DNA of 30,977 nucleotides from VMCP01 sp964492925 (GCA_964492925.1 CAZBMF010000021.1:1-30977); one strand, 5' to 3'. Numbered from the stretch's first letter, positions 6,940 to 15,339 are shown. Notes: generated by a model not told the origin, from the letters alone. Numbers and translations are program-made.

Positions 6940-8279
6940 ACCAATTCCTTAAATGGGCCATGATAATTAAGGAGATCTTCTCGCCAATTTCCTGGCTTCG
7001 TTTTAATATCAGCGTTCAAATCAGCCATCATGCTATAAATTCCAAAATAGGTTCTATTTACATAAAGTGCATGTTTACTACCCCTTGGCTGAGTTGGCTT
7101 TTTCACCTCTGGAATTTGATAAATTTCTTCTCCAATGGCATAAATTTTATCCAAAAAGTCATAGGTAAAATGAAAAGTTTCATTTTTAAATGGCTCACTT
7201 AAAATAGTGGTCATTTTCAAAAATGCTTCAGATAATTCTTTAATTGTTGCAGCTGAGTCTCCTGGAAAAATAATTTCTATCTCTCGTAAAAGCTTGTCTA
7301 TTAATGTCGCATTTTGTTGAACATCATCAATTAACAGCGGAAAATAATTGTAATAAAAATCTTCTGGAACTTCTTTGATACATCCAAAGTCAATAATACC
7401 TACTTGCCCATTTTCTTGAAATAAGAAATTTCCAGGATGCGGATCGGCGTGAATTGCTTTCAATTGATGCAATTGGAATTCATAAAAATCCCACAATACC
7501 TGTGCCACTTGATTTTTTTCTTCTTGTGAGGGATTTGTATGCAAGAATTCTTTCAAATGCAATCCATTTAAATAATCCATCACCAATACTTTATCAGAAC
7601 TGTATTCCGGATAATACTTTGGAAAATGAATGTGTTGAATGTGACCACAAGCTTCCGACAATTCTTGTCCTCTTTGTAATTCCAATTTGTAATTGGTTTC
7701 TTCAATCAACTTCTCTTCTACTTCTTGAAAATATTTTTTCATTTCTTTTTCAGAGAGACCAAACATGGCATTAGCAATAGGTTTTACCATTTTTAGATCA
7801 CTTTGAATGGAGTCCGAAATACCCGGATATTGAATTTTCACAGCCAATTTTACGCCATTTTTTTCTGCTAAATGCACCTGACCAATACTCGCTGCTGCCA
7901 ATGATTGAACGTTAAATGAATCAAAAACTTCGAAAGCCGATTTTCCTGTTGAATTTTGAAAAACCTTTAGCACCAATGGTGGCGACATTGGAGGTGCTGA
8001 ATATTGTGAAAGCGCAAATTTCTCGGAATAAGCCCTTGGCAGTATATTTTTGTCCATACTCAACATCTGAGCAACCTTTAGTGCACTCCCCTTCAATTCA
8101 CTCAAAGAGTCATAAATATCTTCAGCATTTGCAAGATGCAACTCTGTTTTATCTTCATTGCCCGTGATGCTTTTTTTTGCGTAATATTTGAGATAATTCC
8201 CACCAATTTTAGCACCTGTACCAACCAATTTTACCGCACGTTCAAGTTTGGTGCTGGGGATTTTATCTTGTGTTTTCAT
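6936..8279 (-). CDS. ABC1/UbiB (ADCK) family atypical kinase
   Basis: The 447-residue protein belongs to the ABC1/ADCK/UbiB family of protein-kinase-like ATPases that support isoprenoid-quinone or lipid metabolism at membranes. Visible landmarks are the KxGQ-type helix as KGSALKVAQ at 63-71, the Ala-rich nucleotide loop AAASIGQVH at 128-136, the strand with the ATP-binding Lys (LAVKIQ, Lys148), the catalytic HADPHPGN at 277-284 and the metal-binding DFG at 297-299. The usual Gly of KxGQ is Ala here. There is no C-terminal transmembrane pair like that of E. coli UbiB. The ATG overlaps the stop of the upstream TetR-like gene by four bases (ATGA), so the two products are made together. Bacteroidota generally use menaquinone, so a ubiquinone role is unlikely and the real substrate is unknown. 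Confidence 0.88.
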   Translation of the reverse strand: MKTQDKIPSTKLERAVKLVGTGAKIGGNYLKYYAKKSITGNEDKTELHLANAEDIYDSLSELKGSALKVAQMLSMDKNILPRAYSEKFALSQYSAPPMSPPLVLKVFQNSTGKSAFEVFDSFNVQSLAAASIGQVHLAEKNGVKLAVKIQYPGISDSIQSDLKMVKPIANAMFGLSEKEMKKYFQEVEEKLIEETNYKLELQRGQELSEACGHIQHIHFPKYYPEYSSDKVLVMDYLNGLHLKEFLHTNPSQEEKNQVAQVLWDFYEFQLHQLKAIHADPHPGNFLFQENGQVGIIDFGCIKEVPEDFYYNYFPLLIDDVQQNATLIDKLLREIEIIFPGDSAATIKELSEAFLKMTTILSEPFKNETFHFTYDFLDKIYAIGEEIYQIPEVKKPTQPRGSKHALYVNRTYFGIYSMMADLNADIKTKPGNWREDLLNYHGPFKELV

Positions 8280-8902
8280 TTCATTTCTGCCAATAAAAAT
8301 TTTCCAAAATCAAAGACTTTTTGAATTCCTTGATTTGAAATCAACTCAAATGAGAGTGAAAATGACTTTTCAATACAAGCGTCCGTTTTTTCAAATCCTG
8401 CACTTTTATCTTTCATCCAAAAATGCATCACAAATAGCAAATTAGTAAACAAGCCATGATTTAATCCTTTGTCTAGTACTTTATCGATTTGAGGTACACC
8501 CAGCCCTTTGTTTTCGAATGAAAGTCCATCCAAATAAGAAAAAAAGATTTTTTTCAATTCATTTACATTTTCGATATTTTGAAGTGGATTTTTCCAATCC
8601 TTGTGTTTCAACAGCAAATAGCTACGGTAATTTTTCAAATTTTCAAAAAAAGCATACACCGCTGAAAGTAATTTTTCCTGAGCTGTTAATTCTTGATAAT
8701 AATCTTGTTGAGATATTTTCTGAACAGATTCATCCCAAATTTGGGCTAGAATATCTGATTCAATGGCTGAAAAATCAGCATAATATTGATAAAATTCAGC
8801 TTCCGAAATTTGCAAATCTTCGCAAAATTGAAAAATACTGAGGGGCATTTTCCCACTACGGTTGTAATGCGAAATGTAATTTTCTATTATCTTTGCTTTC
8901 AT
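8276..8902 (-). CDS. TetR-fold protein coupled to the ABC1 kinase
   Basis: The 208-residue protein has an N-terminal three-helix segment (about 1-50) with a TetR-like pattern: FQFCEDLQISEAEFYQYYADF, then SAIESDILAQIW. A long all-helical C-terminal domain of about 150 residues follows. The recognition-helix region is unusually acidic (CEDLQISEAEFYQYY), with few Lys/Arg, which argues against strong DNA binding. The C-terminal half contains many Phe/Leu/Trp residues that could line a ligand pocket, as in TetR regulators and COQ9. It overlaps the kinase start by four bases. It may regulate this operon (it is divergent from the DUF4290 gene) or may be a lipid-binding partner of the kinase; the sequence alone does not decide. 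Confidence 0.72.
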   Translation of the reverse strand: MKAKIIENYISHYNRSGKMPLSIFQFCEDLQISEAEFYQYYADFSAIESDILAQIWDESVQKISQQDYYQELTAQEKLLSAVYAFFENLKNYRSYLLLKHKDWKNPLQNIENVNELKKIFFSYLDGLSFENKGLGVPQIDKVLDKGLNHGLFTNLLFVMHFWMKDKSAGFEKTDACIEKSFSLSFELISNQGIQKVFDFGKFLLAEMK

Positions 8903-8988
8903 AAACTTTTCTTTGATTGATTAACACTTTATCTGGACAAAAGTTTTCTCATTTTATCGAAATCATTCATTAATTTGCATCTATAAAA

Positions 8989-9663
8989 ATGACGATTCTC
9001 CAAAACGATTATAACACCCAAAGGGAACATCTTAAAATTGCTGAATTTGGTCGGCACATACAAGACTATGTAGCTCATATTCAAACAATTGCAGACAAAG
9101 AAAAAAGAACCCAATGGGTTCATCATTTGGTTAATATTATGGCTACACTCAATCCTGAGTTGAAAGCACAATCAAATTATAAAGAGGTACTTTGGGGACA
9201 TATATTCCAGATTGGCAATTACAATTTAGATGTAGATTGTCCATTTGAAATTCCAAAACCAGAGGAAAAAGCAAAAAAGCCAGCAACAATTGGTTACCCA
9301 ACCACAAACATTCGATTTAGGTTTTACGGGCGAAATTTACAGATGATGGTTGATAAAGTTTCGGAAATGCAAGATGCCGAAATCCGCCAAGAAATGGTGA
9401 ATTTAATCGCTTCGTTTATGTTCAACAGTTGTAAAATATGGAACAATGAGAATCTGAGCAACGAAGTCATTGCTGAACATTTAAAAATTCTTTCTAAAGG
9501 CCAATTGCAATTGCAAGGTTCAGAAATTACCGTTTCGGCCGATGCGAGCATGAACCAACCAAAGAAGTTCTTCAAGAACAACAATTTTGGAAGAAATAAC
9601 AATAAGAACAATAACAACAACAAGAAGAACAACAACCGCGGAAAGAATTACCGCAGATATTAA
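8989..9663 (+). CDS. DUF4290 family protein with Asn/Lys-rich tail
   Basis: The 224-residue protein matches my recollection of the Bacteroidota-specific DUF4290 family. The N-terminal YNTQREHLKIAEFGRHIQDYV, the EKRTQWVHHLVNIMATLNPEL helix and LWGHIFQIGNYNLDVDCPFEI are typical. The globular part ends near residue 182. The last 40 residues are almost entirely Asn, Lys, Arg and Gly (KNNNFGRNNN...RGKNYRRY), a low-complexity basic tail that could contact RNA, DNA or anionic polymer. The function is unknown. It ends five bases before murA, a pairing often seen in this phylum, hinting at a link to envelope growth. Confidence 0.82.
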   Translation: MTILQNDYNTQREHLKIAEFGRHIQDYVAHIQTIADKEKRTQWVHHLVNIMATLNPELKAQSNYKEVLWGHIFQIGNYNLDVDCPFEIPKPEEKAKKPATIGYPTTNIRFRFYGRNLQMMVDKVSEMQDAEIRQEMVNLIASFMFNSCKIWNNENLSNEVIAEHLKILSKGQLQLQGSEITVSADASMNQPKKFFKNNNFGRNNNKNNNNNKKNNNRGKNYRRY

Positions 9664-9668
9664 TTTTC

Positions 9669-10979
9669 ATGTCAATATTTGAAATTGAAGGTGGTCACAA
9701 GTTAAAAGGGGAGATTACCCCTCAAGGTGCCAAAAACGAAGCATTACAAGTTATCTGCGCTGTTTTATTAACATCAGATGAGGTTATCATTGAGAATATT
9801 CCGGAAATTAGAGATGTATTAAAACTCATCGAATTGCTAAAAAATCTGGGAGTGAAAGTTACTCGCCTAGAAAGAGGCAAATATTCTTTTCAATCAGATG
9901 AGATAAATTTGGACTTTCTTGATAGCTTAGAATTTAAAAAACAAGGTGCAGCTCTTCGAGGGTCAATCATGATTGTAGGACCACTGTTGGCTCGTTTTGG
10001 AAAAGGATACATCCCAAGTCCCGGAGGCGATAAAATTGGCAGAAGAAGACTAGATACTCATTTTGAAGGATTTATCAATCTTGGTGCAAAATTTGAATAT
10101 TTGGCCGAAGAAAACTTCTACAGAGTGCACAGTGAAAAATTACAAGGTTGCTACATGCACTTAGATGAAGCTTCTGTAACCGGAACTGCCAATATTTTAA
10201 TGGCTGCTGTTTTGGCTAATGGAGAAACCACCATATACAATGCTGCATGTGAACCGTATTTGCAACAACTTTGCCAAATGCTCAACAGTATGGGTGCAAA
10301 AATTGATGGAATTGGTTCAAATAAACTTATCATTCAAGGGGTTAATACTTTGAATGGGTGCATACACAGATGCTTGCCCGACATGATTGAAATTGGTTCA
10401 TTTATTGGAATGGCGGCCATCACCCAAAGTGAAATTACACTTAAAAATTGTAGAGTTGATATGCTCGGCATTATCCCTAAAACCTTTGAACGCCTTGGGG
10501 TTAAGCTAGAAATAAAGGGTGATGATATTTATATCCCTGAAAATGAACATTATGAAATAGATAGCTTTATTGATGGATCTATATTAACCATTTCTGATCA
10601 AATTTGGCCAGGATTTACCCCTGACCTTATATCGATTGCACTGGTTACCGCCACTCAAGCTCGTGGAACAGTGCTCATTCATCAAAAAATGTTCGAAAGC
10701 AGGTTGTTCTTTGTTGACAATTTGATTGACATGGGTGCACAAATTATTTTGTGTGATCCGCACCGAGCAACTGTTATTGGACTCGATCGCCGAACCAAAC
10801 TAAAAGGCATTACTATGTCTTCTCCTGACATTAGAGCAGGTGTTGCTTTGCTCATTGCGGCAATGAGTGCAAAAGGCAAAAGCACAATTAGAAACATTGA
10901 ACAAATTGACAGAGGATACGAACGCATTGAAGAACGTTTAAATGCATTAGGTGCCAAAATTAAAAGAATTGAATCATAA
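9669..10979 (+). CDS. murA: UDP-N-acetylglucosamine 1-carboxyvinyltransferase (Asp-type MurA)
   Basis: The 436-residue enzyme transfers enolpyruvate from PEP to UDP-GlcNAc, the first committed cytoplasmic step of peptidoglycan synthesis. Substrate-binding GAKNEAL with Lys22 is intact. The active-site loop reads PGGDKIGRRRLDTH, with Asp121 where E. coli MurA has the fosfomycin-targeted Cys115; Asp at this place is active and confers intrinsic fosfomycin resistance in known MurAs. The conserved IWPGFTPDLIS segment holds the catalytic-base Asp region. The length is normal. It sits second in a three-gene operon, between DUF4290 and a small membrane protein. Confidence 0.95.
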   Translation: MSIFEIEGGHKLKGEITPQGAKNEALQVICAVLLTSDEVIIENIPEIRDVLKLIELLKNLGVKVTRLERGKYSFQSDEINLDFLDSLEFKKQGAALRGSIMIVGPLLARFGKGYIPSPGGDKIGRRRLDTHFEGFINLGAKFEYLAEENFYRVHSEKLQGCYMHLDEASVTGTANILMAAVLANGETTIYNAACEPYLQQLCQMLNSMGAKIDGIGSNKLIIQGVNTLNGCIHRCLPDMIEIGSFIGMAAITQSEITLKNCRVDMLGIIPKTFERLGVKLEIKGDDIYIPENEHYEIDSFIDGSILTISDQIWPGFTPDLISIALVTATQARGTVLIHQKMFESRLFFVDNLIDMGAQIILCDPHRATVIGLDRRTKLKGITMSSPDIRAGVALLIAAMSAKGKSTIRNIEQIDRGYERIEERLNALGAKIKRIES

Positions 10980-10981
10980 TA

Positions 10982-11299
10982 ATGATGTTCCAATTTCAAG
11001 TCGGTAACAACATGAATGGATTCCCTGGTTTTGATCCCTCTAATTTAAAAAAAATAAGGAATCAAAAATTCAGATCGTGGATAATCCGCCAATTATTTAC
11101 AGGTTTTTTTGTTTGGCTTTTGAGGGACAGAAGTTGGATTGACATTGCCATTGTTATATGGGTAATCACAGCCTTATTAAGTCTTTCTACCATTCTATTC
11201 CTAAACAAAATGATTCAAAATAAACAGAATCCTTTGTCTAAAAATCCTACCACAAAATCAGAAGATGATTTTGTGGATGTAGAAGTAATTGAGGATTAA
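10982..11299 (+). CDS. Small membrane protein downstream of murA
   Basis: The 105-residue protein has a basic, polar N-terminus (SNLKKIRNQKFRSWIIRQLF), one or two hydrophobic stretches (about 40-47 and 52-75, IAIVIWVITALLSLSTILFL) and an acidic end (SEDDFVDVEVIED). Tandem ATGs at 10982 and 10985 both work. The start is two bases after the murA stop, so it is co-transcribed. I do not recognise a family. It ends overlapping the convergent DUF5723 gene by four bases. Confidence 0.65.
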   Translation: MMFQFQVGNNMNGFPGFDPSNLKKIRNQKFRSWIIRQLFTGFFVWLLRDRSWIDIAIVIWVITALLSLSTILFLNKMIQNKQNPLSKNPTTKSEDDFVDVEVIED

Positions 11300-12750
11300 G
11301 GCAATAACGAAGACACTCCGAAATACATATTCATTCCCGAGTATTTGGTATTTGAAAAACTCTTCAAGAAATTGTCTGTTCCAAAAAATACTGGTCCTAT
11401 TCTGGTGAATAATCCAAATCCAAATTGTTCATAGTTATCGTAAAACGAAATTGGTGTTGACACTTCAAACCAGCGGTGTTCAAAGCGAGGCACTACCACC
11501 AAACTACTATTTCCTAAAATTTGGTTCTCTTGAATAGAAGACAGCCGTTGTTGCCAATGCGCTGCAACATTGAAATATTTCAACAATGCATAATCAAATT
11601 GAATTTGAACTGTGGTTGGCAAATTCATGGCAATATCCTCTTGAACCTCTTGATAGATTCCTTTTTGTTTTGCAAAATCTGTTACATAATTGAATACCCC
11701 GGTTGAACCATTCGATGCAGCCAATAGAAACTCTGGTGTCATTAAATTCATACTTACCGGCTTCTCCGTTTTTATTTGGTAACTCTGCGCATTTGAAGAA
11801 TAATTGATATGTCCAAGATCCAATATAGCTCCTGAAAGTTTCCAGCGGTATTGTTTATTGCTCACAATTTTAGAAGGTGCTTCCTCCCTGCCGGAATTGC
11901 CAGATTCAATTGAAAATCCTAAATCAACTCCATAGCCAAAACCTGAAATATTATTTAAACTTGGGAAACTACCTAAAATCACGCCTTTCATAATTTGACT
12001 TAGAAAATCAAAATTCGTGTATGAAACTTTTATGTCTGCATAATCTACACGAATAGAATCATGACCAAATGCACTAAATTTACTTCCATTGTTGTGCATA
12101 TTGAAACTTCCTAAACCAAGTAATATTTTACCAGTTACACCCAAACTCAGTTTTAGTTCATCTTGATTGATAGCCAAATATGAAAGTGACCCAGAAAATT
12201 CCTGATAAGAATTAGCGCTAACATTGAATGTTTGATTTGTAACATCTAATAAATTTAATTGAGTGCCTGAATCAAGCAATGACTTTCCCCAACTTACAGT
12301 TTGCGGGGACACATTTGTAATTGAAACATTGTTTCTTGTGCGTGTTGCAGTTGCCCAAACCAACCGATCCAAATATCTTGTTGCATAAGCTGGTCCACGA
12401 TATTCCAACTCTGCAGTTGCCCATATTTTATCTCCTGAGTTATTTTCTTTCAACCAAGAAGATTGCCAATCAATGTTGCCCTTATCATTCAAATATTGAG
12501 GTTCTACATTGTTGGTTACCATATTCCAAAATGAGAACGGAGTTTCTAATGATACATAATTATTGTTTAGGTTAAAACCAATAGATGAAAAATTGACATT
12601 TCTTTTAAATGGCATTGTTGCAAGTGCCGCTGGATTTGTATAAATCATGTGCGCACCCGCATAATTACTATTTTGAAGTCCAAAAAAAGTTTGTGCTTTT
12701 GCACCCAAAATGGCAAGAACTAAAAGTGCTGCTAAAAAAAACTGTTTCAT
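11296..12750 (-). CDS. DUF5723-like outer-membrane beta-barrel protein
   Basis: The 484-residue protein starts at ATG 12750 with a signal peptide (MKQFFLAALLVLAILGAKAQ). An upstream frame start at 12840 would run through the terminator hairpin and is rejected. The mature part begins TFFGLQNSNYAGAHMIYTNPAALA, typical of Bacteroidota barrel proteins related to the FadL/PorP style (the 'TNPAAL' motif near the N-terminus). It continues as alternating aromatic/polar strands ending with FGVSSLLP. I place it with DUF5723 by this overall pattern. The role is unknown, perhaps a porin or surface-structure component. It lies downstream of the T9SS cargo gene but behind a strong terminator, with its own -7-like TAAATTTG at 12773-12766. 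Confidence 0.75.
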   Translation of the reverse strand: MKQFFLAALLVLAILGAKAQTFFGLQNSNYAGAHMIYTNPAALATMPFKRNVNFSSIGFNLNNNYVSLETPFSFWNMVTNNVEPQYLNDKGNIDWQSSWLKENNSGDKIWATAELEYRGPAYATRYLDRLVWATATRTRNNVSITNVSPQTVSWGKSLLDSGTQLNLLDVTNQTFNVSANSYQEFSGSLSYLAINQDELKLSLGVTGKILLGLGSFNMHNNGSKFSAFGHDSIRVDYADIKVSYTNFDFLSQIMKGVILGSFPSLNNISGFGYGVDLGFSIESGNSGREEAPSKIVSNKQYRWKLSGAILDLGHINYSSNAQSYQIKTEKPVSMNLMTPEFLLAASNGSTGVFNYVTDFAKQKGIYQEVQEDIAMNLPTTVQIQFDYALLKYFNVAAHWQQRLSSIQENQILGNSSLVVVPRFEHRWFEVSTPISFYDNYEQFGFGLFTRIGPVFFGTDNFLKSFSNTKYSGMNMYFGVSSLLP

Positions 12751-12751
12751 C

Positions 12752-12773
12752 TGAGTAATTTCACTCAAATTTA
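12752..12773 (-). promoter_or_regulatory. -7-like element and leader palindrome before the DUF5723 gene
   Basis: On the minus strand TAAATTTG (12773-12766) matches the Bacteroidota -7 box, but no clear -33 partner is visible. It overlaps a small inverted repeat, TGAGT-6 bases-ACTCA (12767-12752), that ends just before the ATG at 12750. Confidence 0.3.
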
Positions 12774-12780
12774 ACAAAAA

Positions 12781-12818
12781 AAATAAGAGCCACCCTAATG
12801 GGTGGCTCTTATTTTTTA
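12781..12818. terminator. Strong bidirectional hairpin terminator
   Basis: A perfect 15-bp stem (12781-12795 with 12800-12814; core AGAGCCACCC/GGGTGGCTCT) closes a TAAT loop and is flanked by a T-run on both strands. On the minus strand it follows the T9SS cargo gene stop (12833) by about 19 bases and so ends that transcript before the DUF5723 gene. Confidence 0.9.
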
Positions 12819-12832
12819 ATTCAATGAATATT

Positions 12833-14161
12833 TTATTCAACTACCAATTTGGTAGACTCTGTACCAGCAGTACTTTGAAGTACTACAGTGTAGATACCAG
12901 GAGCTAAATCAGCAGTATTTAAACCAAATTGGTTCATTCCTGCATTGAATTGACGTGCTTCAAATGCACGAACAACTCTACCGTTCAAATCTACGATTTG
13001 AGCACTAACTTGGTTAGCTTTGTTTAAATTGAAAACCGCAACTGCATTGTTTGCACCTGAAGTTGGGTTTGGATAAACTTTAGTTCCAGAAAGTTCTTTG
13101 CTAACATTTTTAGCAGAAAGATTTTCAGAAGTAATGTCTACGTTGTATGCCCAGAATGAAGTTGTATTGTATGCAGATGTTGGGTAGTATGATTTCCAAC
13201 CGTTGATAGTTTGACCACCAGCCAAATCAAATGGTGTCCAGAATGAGTTATTGTAACGATATGGTGAATAAATCTCGTGCATTGTGTTAGTGAAATAACC
13301 CATACGAAGACCCAATGCATTTACTTTAGGAGTATAACCTGTTTTACCCCAGTTAACAATAGTATCACCCAACGCCGCTTTAATCATCGGCTTGAAAGTT
13401 AATGCGAATGCCATAATGTTATTCGTGATGGCTGTACCATTACTTGATTGAGAAACAATACCCGGAGTTGATCCGTTGGTTCTGCCAAACAATTGACCAC
13501 CTTCAACTGAGAAACTATCAGCCCAAGTTTTATCAAGGAAGAATGTATCTGTTTTTAATGCAGCTGTGTTCAACAAGTTGTAAGGAGTGTATGTTGATAC
13601 TTTCGGCGCTGCGTTCAAATGTCTTTTGTTTTGAAAAGAAAATCCACGAAAATCAATACCAGAAATATCGAAATACTGCAAGTAAAGAGTATCTACAACA
13701 TTTGTTTTAACTCCTGCAACATCAATTGAATCTACGTTACGAACATAGTATTGAACCCATCTGATTGTGTCAACAGAGTATGGGTTGAATTTGGTTAAAA
13801 CTGGCAAACCCGCAGAACCAAAAGTTGAATCTTTGGGATCAAAAATACTTCCAACAACACACATAGATACGTGATCTTTTTCACCACCGCTGTATATAAT
13901 TGCAGCATTGGTATCAGGCATAATCCAACGTACATAAGTTTTTGGATCACCTAACATTAATTCGTCTCCATATGCTTGTAGATAATTGTAATTGCCACCA
14001 CCAGTTTCTTTTCCTCTACGAGTGGTATTCATTTTACGCAAGTCTTGTGCTCTCACTCCTGGATTCATGTCTTCAGCATGAATCTTACCTGTGTTTAAAG
14101 TTTGAGCGTCTGCAGAAACCGCTGCTAAAACTGTTAAACCAAAAAATAGTAATTTTTTCAT
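12833..14161 (-). CDS. Secreted protein with T9SS type A sorting domain
   Basis: The 442-residue protein has a Sec signal peptide (MKKLLFFGLTVLAAVSADAQ) and a C-terminal T9SS sorting domain at about 361-442. That domain shows VYPNPTSG, the QIVDLNGRVV strand, LNTADLAPGIYTVVL and the final TKLVVE, the standard type A pattern. The passenger (about 21-350) is rich in Thr/Asn/Tyr and matches no enzyme I know; it contains repeated Trp and Tyr positions typical of beta-rich surface proteins. The cargo would cross the outer membrane through the T9SS and be cut and anchored or released at the surface; the T9SS machinery genes are not in the window. Its own consensus promoter and a strong terminator make it a single-gene transcript, which suggests substantial expression. 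Confidence 0.88.
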   Translation of the reverse strand: MKKLLFFGLTVLAAVSADAQTLNTGKIHAEDMNPGVRAQDLRKMNTTRRGKETGGGNYNYLQAYGDELMLGDPKTYVRWIMPDTNAAIIYSGGEKDHVSMCVVGSIFDPKDSTFGSAGLPVLTKFNPYSVDTIRWVQYYVRNVDSIDVAGVKTNVVDTLYLQYFDISGIDFRGFSFQNKRHLNAAPKVSTYTPYNLLNTAALKTDTFFLDKTWADSFSVEGGQLFGRTNGSTPGIVSQSSNGTAITNNIMAFALTFKPMIKAALGDTIVNWGKTGYTPKVNALGLRMGYFTNTMHEIYSPYRYNNSFWTPFDLAGGQTINGWKSYYPTSAYNTTSFWAYNVDITSENLSAKNVSKELSGTKVYPNPTSGANNAVAVFNLNKANQVSAQIVDLNGRVVRAFEARQFNAGMNQFGLNTADLAPGIYTVVLQSTAGTESTKLVVE

Positions 14162-14192
14162 TTCTATAACTTTTTGAATGTTTATCTATACG

Positions 14193-14227
14193 CAAATATA
14201 CAAAATTTCCTATAGATACCACCAAAA
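14193..14227 (-). promoter_or_regulatory. Promoter of the T9SS cargo gene
   Basis: On the minus strand TTTTG (14227-14223) is followed 22 bases later by TATATTTG (14200-14193), an exact TAnnTTTG. The predicted leader is about 25 bases before ATG 14161. A 12-bp palindrome CTCAAATTTGAG at 14237-14248 lies just upstream and could be an activator or repressor site. Confidence 0.55.
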
Positions 14228-14268
14228 GTATATCTGCTCAAATTTGAGTGACAATAAAATGACAATTC

Positions 14269-14976
14269 TTAAATATCGCCTAAAAATGGACGTAGAATAA
14301 TCTCCTCCATAACTGTGGCTTCATTCATTCTCCAGGCAGTAAAAATCATCTCTGCAACATCTGTTGTTTTCATGAATCTCGATTCAGGCAATTCAACGCC
14401 AGCCCATGAATCTGTTAGGGTTGCGCCCGGCATTACCGATGAAACTGCGATCCCTTTTTCCATCCCTTCTAAGCGCAACGACTTAGAAAATCCATGCAAA
14501 GCAAACTTGGTTACAGAGTAACTTCCGCCTGCTGGATATGCTGTAAAACTAGCAATAGAACACATGTTAAAGATGTGAGATTTTGCGTTTTTTGCAAAAA
14601 AATTCCACAATTTCTTGGTGATATAATACGCTGAAAACAAATTTATGTCCATCATCTGTCGCATTTGATGGGGATCTTCCTCCATCATTTTCCCACCTAA
14701 AAATTGTCCTGCATTGTTTACCAAAACATGAATTTCAGGGTAAACTTTTAATACTTGTTCCGCAAATTGGTCACATGAAACTTGTTGAGACAAATCAGCT
14801 GCAAAAAAGGAACATTTAATTGAAAATTCAGATTCTAATAAGGCTTTAGTTTCTGATAATTTACCAAGATTGGTTCCTCCAATAAAGAGATCAAATCCTT
14901 CAGAAGCAAATTTTTTAGCAATTGCTAAGCCTATTCCTCGAGAAGCACCGGTGATAACTGCAACAGGATTATTCAT
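14269..14976 (-). CDS. Short-chain dehydrogenase/reductase (SDR)
   Basis: The 235-residue protein is a classical-type SDR using NAD(P)H. It shows TGASRGIG at 9-16 (cofactor glycine motif, with Arg13 hinting at NADPH preference), NNAG at 87-90, the catalytic Ser140 in NMCSIAS, and YSVTK at 153-157. PGATLTDS follows, the usual PG motif. The C-terminus is short. The substrate is unknown; the neighbours give no pathway. It lies 45 bases downstream of the acidic-tail protein gene with no promoter-like match between them, so the two are probably co-transcribed. Confidence 0.88.
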   Translation of the reverse strand: MNNPVAVITGASRGIGLAIAKKFASEGFDLFIGGTNLGKLSETKALLESEFSIKCSFFAADLSQQVSCDQFAEQVLKVYPEIHVLVNNAGQFLGGKMMEEDPHQMRQMMDINLFSAYYITKKLWNFFAKNAKSHIFNMCSIASFTAYPAGGSYSVTKFALHGFSKSLRLEGMEKGIAVSSVMPGATLTDSWAGVELPESRFMKTTDVAEMIFTAWRMNEATVMEEIILRPFLGDI

Positions 14977-15021
14977 CCTTCAAAAATGGCCACAAAAAAC
15001 CATTAATCAAATGTTTTTTTA

Positions 15022-15339
15022 TCAATCTTCTTCAGGCTCCTCTTTCGAATCAGCTTCAGGCTCATCTTCTTCAGCTTCCGCTTCAGCATCTTTACCCAAT
15101 GGACGAATCATTTCATCCAGATCTTCCTCTGTTAAAATCTCCTTTGCCTTCGCACTTAACTTCACCAAGTAAATTCTATCTTCTGTCTCCAGTCTAACTG
15201 CAGTAACGATTTCTCCTTTAGAATTTGGGAAACGAACGGTATGCCCCGCAATTCCTTGAGGATAAGTTTCATTAAACAAGTTTAATAATTCAGGCGACAA
15301 TTTAGAATAATCTGTAACAACTTTTAATTTGTTCTCCAT
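15022..15339 (-). CDS. Conserved hypothetical protein with acidic tail
   Basis: The 105-residue protein has a compact N-terminal part (MENKLKVVTDYSKLSPELLNL, then YPQGIAGHTVRFPNSKGE and AVRLETEDRIYLVKL) and a C-terminal tail that is nearly all Glu/Asp/Ala/Ser (about residues 80-105). I choose ATG 15339 rather than the frame start at 15375, because similar Bacteroidota proteins, as I recall them, start MENKLKVVTDY. No enzymatic motif is visible. The acidic tail could mimic nucleic acid or bind basic partners. It precedes the SDR gene on the same strand. Confidence 0.7.
   Translation of the reverse strand: MENKLKVVTDYSKLSPELLNLFNETYPQGIAGHTVRFPNSKGEIVTAVRLETEDRIYLVKLSAKAKEILTEEDLDEMIRPLGKDAEAEAEEDEPEADSKEEPEED

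Noticed and set aside
11296..12840. Longer start for the DUF5723-like protein at 12840.
   Set aside because: The extension would translate through the terminator hairpin and place the signal peptide inside the protein.
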